From Paraburkholderia sp. BL23I1N1 (GTDB lineage Bacteria > Pseudomonadota > Gammaproteobacteria > Burkholderiales > Burkholderiaceae): a stretch of 64,000 bases of DNA. The stretch lies in assembly GCF_003610295.1 (NCBI RefSeq), contig NZ_RAPV01000001.1:2852001-2916000 (forward strand). Direction: 5' to 3'. The notes below the pieces were generated by a model that had not been told where the DNA came from, searched no databases, and saw only the letters and a program-made list of their open reading frames with translations. Position numbers and translations under genes: made by a program. Shown here in pieces: positions 63,869-64,000 of the stretch; the stretch's first letter is position 1, and every line of letters begins with the position of its first letter.

Positions 63869-63999
63869 TTCGAAAACCCCGGCGCTGCATCGCCCGCAAT
63901 GAAACCGCCGACCAGTGAGCGCCACACCGGACCGTTGCGCTGCTCAGACTGTTCACCCGGCGTCGACGGCATGGTCGCTCCCTTCGCCAGCGGCGACAC
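63865..63999 (-). CDS. C-terminus of the gene upstream of tadZ (truncated by window edge)
   Basis: Only the last 44 residues are visible, ending QRNGPVWRSLVGGFIAGDAA PGFSK. The frame is open to the edge. The position immediately before tadZ suggests a Tad component such as the secretin (RcpA/CpaC) or CpaD, but the visible part is not enough to decide. Confidence 0.6.
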   Translation of the reverse strand: MSPLAKGATMPSTPGEQSEQRNGPVWRSLVGGFIAGDAAPGFSK

Positions 64000-64000
64000 G

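Noticed and set aside
1..64000. tRNA, rRNA genes and CRISPR arrays
   Set aside because: No cloverleaf, rRNA segment or regular repeat-spacer array was recognised by eye; a tRNA search program would settle the former.

Overview
This is a 64-kb chromosomal stretch from a high-GC betaproteobacterium. It is most likely a member of the Burkholderiaceae (Paraburkholderia or a close relative). The support is a long-tailed second Hfq, an intergenic hairpin repeat typical of that group, a Burkholderia-style Tad/Flp pilus locus, a fadE-type beta-oxidation operon, and the overall codon style. These assignments come from reading the sequence and from family knowledge; no database search was run.

Layout. 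(1) 0-7 kb: the end of a DctA-type carrier, a periplasmic binding protein, a citrate-type MFS carrier, and a two-gene set resembling ATP-citrate lyase split into two subunits. The carrier and the lyase pair are preceded by near-identical promoters with a LysR-type dyad. (2) 7.5-9.6 kb: an AbiE-type toxin-antitoxin pair with an array of palindromic operators. (3) 9.9-14.5 kb: a small foreign island bounded by two diverged integrase fragments. It carries an OsmC-YcaO fusion gene and a group II intron of class C type inserted just after a terminator hairpin. (4) 14.6-24.5 kb: an accessory block of TetR/LysR regulators and redox enzymes, several of them broken (metallo-hydrolase, SDR, an OYE/NIPSNAP chimera). 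One TetR protein probably controls two promoters that share a 53-bp operator block.

(5) 24.6-32.4 kb: a possible cyclic-nucleotide signalling cluster. It has a SAM-cyclase-ATPase-TPR protein and, divergently, two proteins with cyclic-nucleotide-binding domains: a SulP-STAS-cNMP transporter and a cNMP-thioredoxin-reductase-like flavoprotein. (6) 32.4-37.1 kb: a chemoreceptor, a ClC channel and an SHS-type carboxylate carrier. (7) 37.5-47 kb: a fatty-acid degradation operon (TetR, acyl-CoA dehydrogenase, long FabG-like reductase, MaoC hydratase, thiolase, acyl-CoA ligase), followed by a DUF1571 protein.

(8) 48-52 kb: a VAO/PCMH-type flavoprotein with a small secreted partner, and an ECF sigma/anti-sigma operon led by a 47-residue exported peptide. 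(9) 52-53.6 kb: a long Hfq, small ORFs and a repeat. (10) 53.8-64 kb: a DUF2968 protein, a sigma-54 activator and most of a Tad pilus export operon (tadZ-A-B-C-D, DUF3613, tadG), cut off at the right edge.
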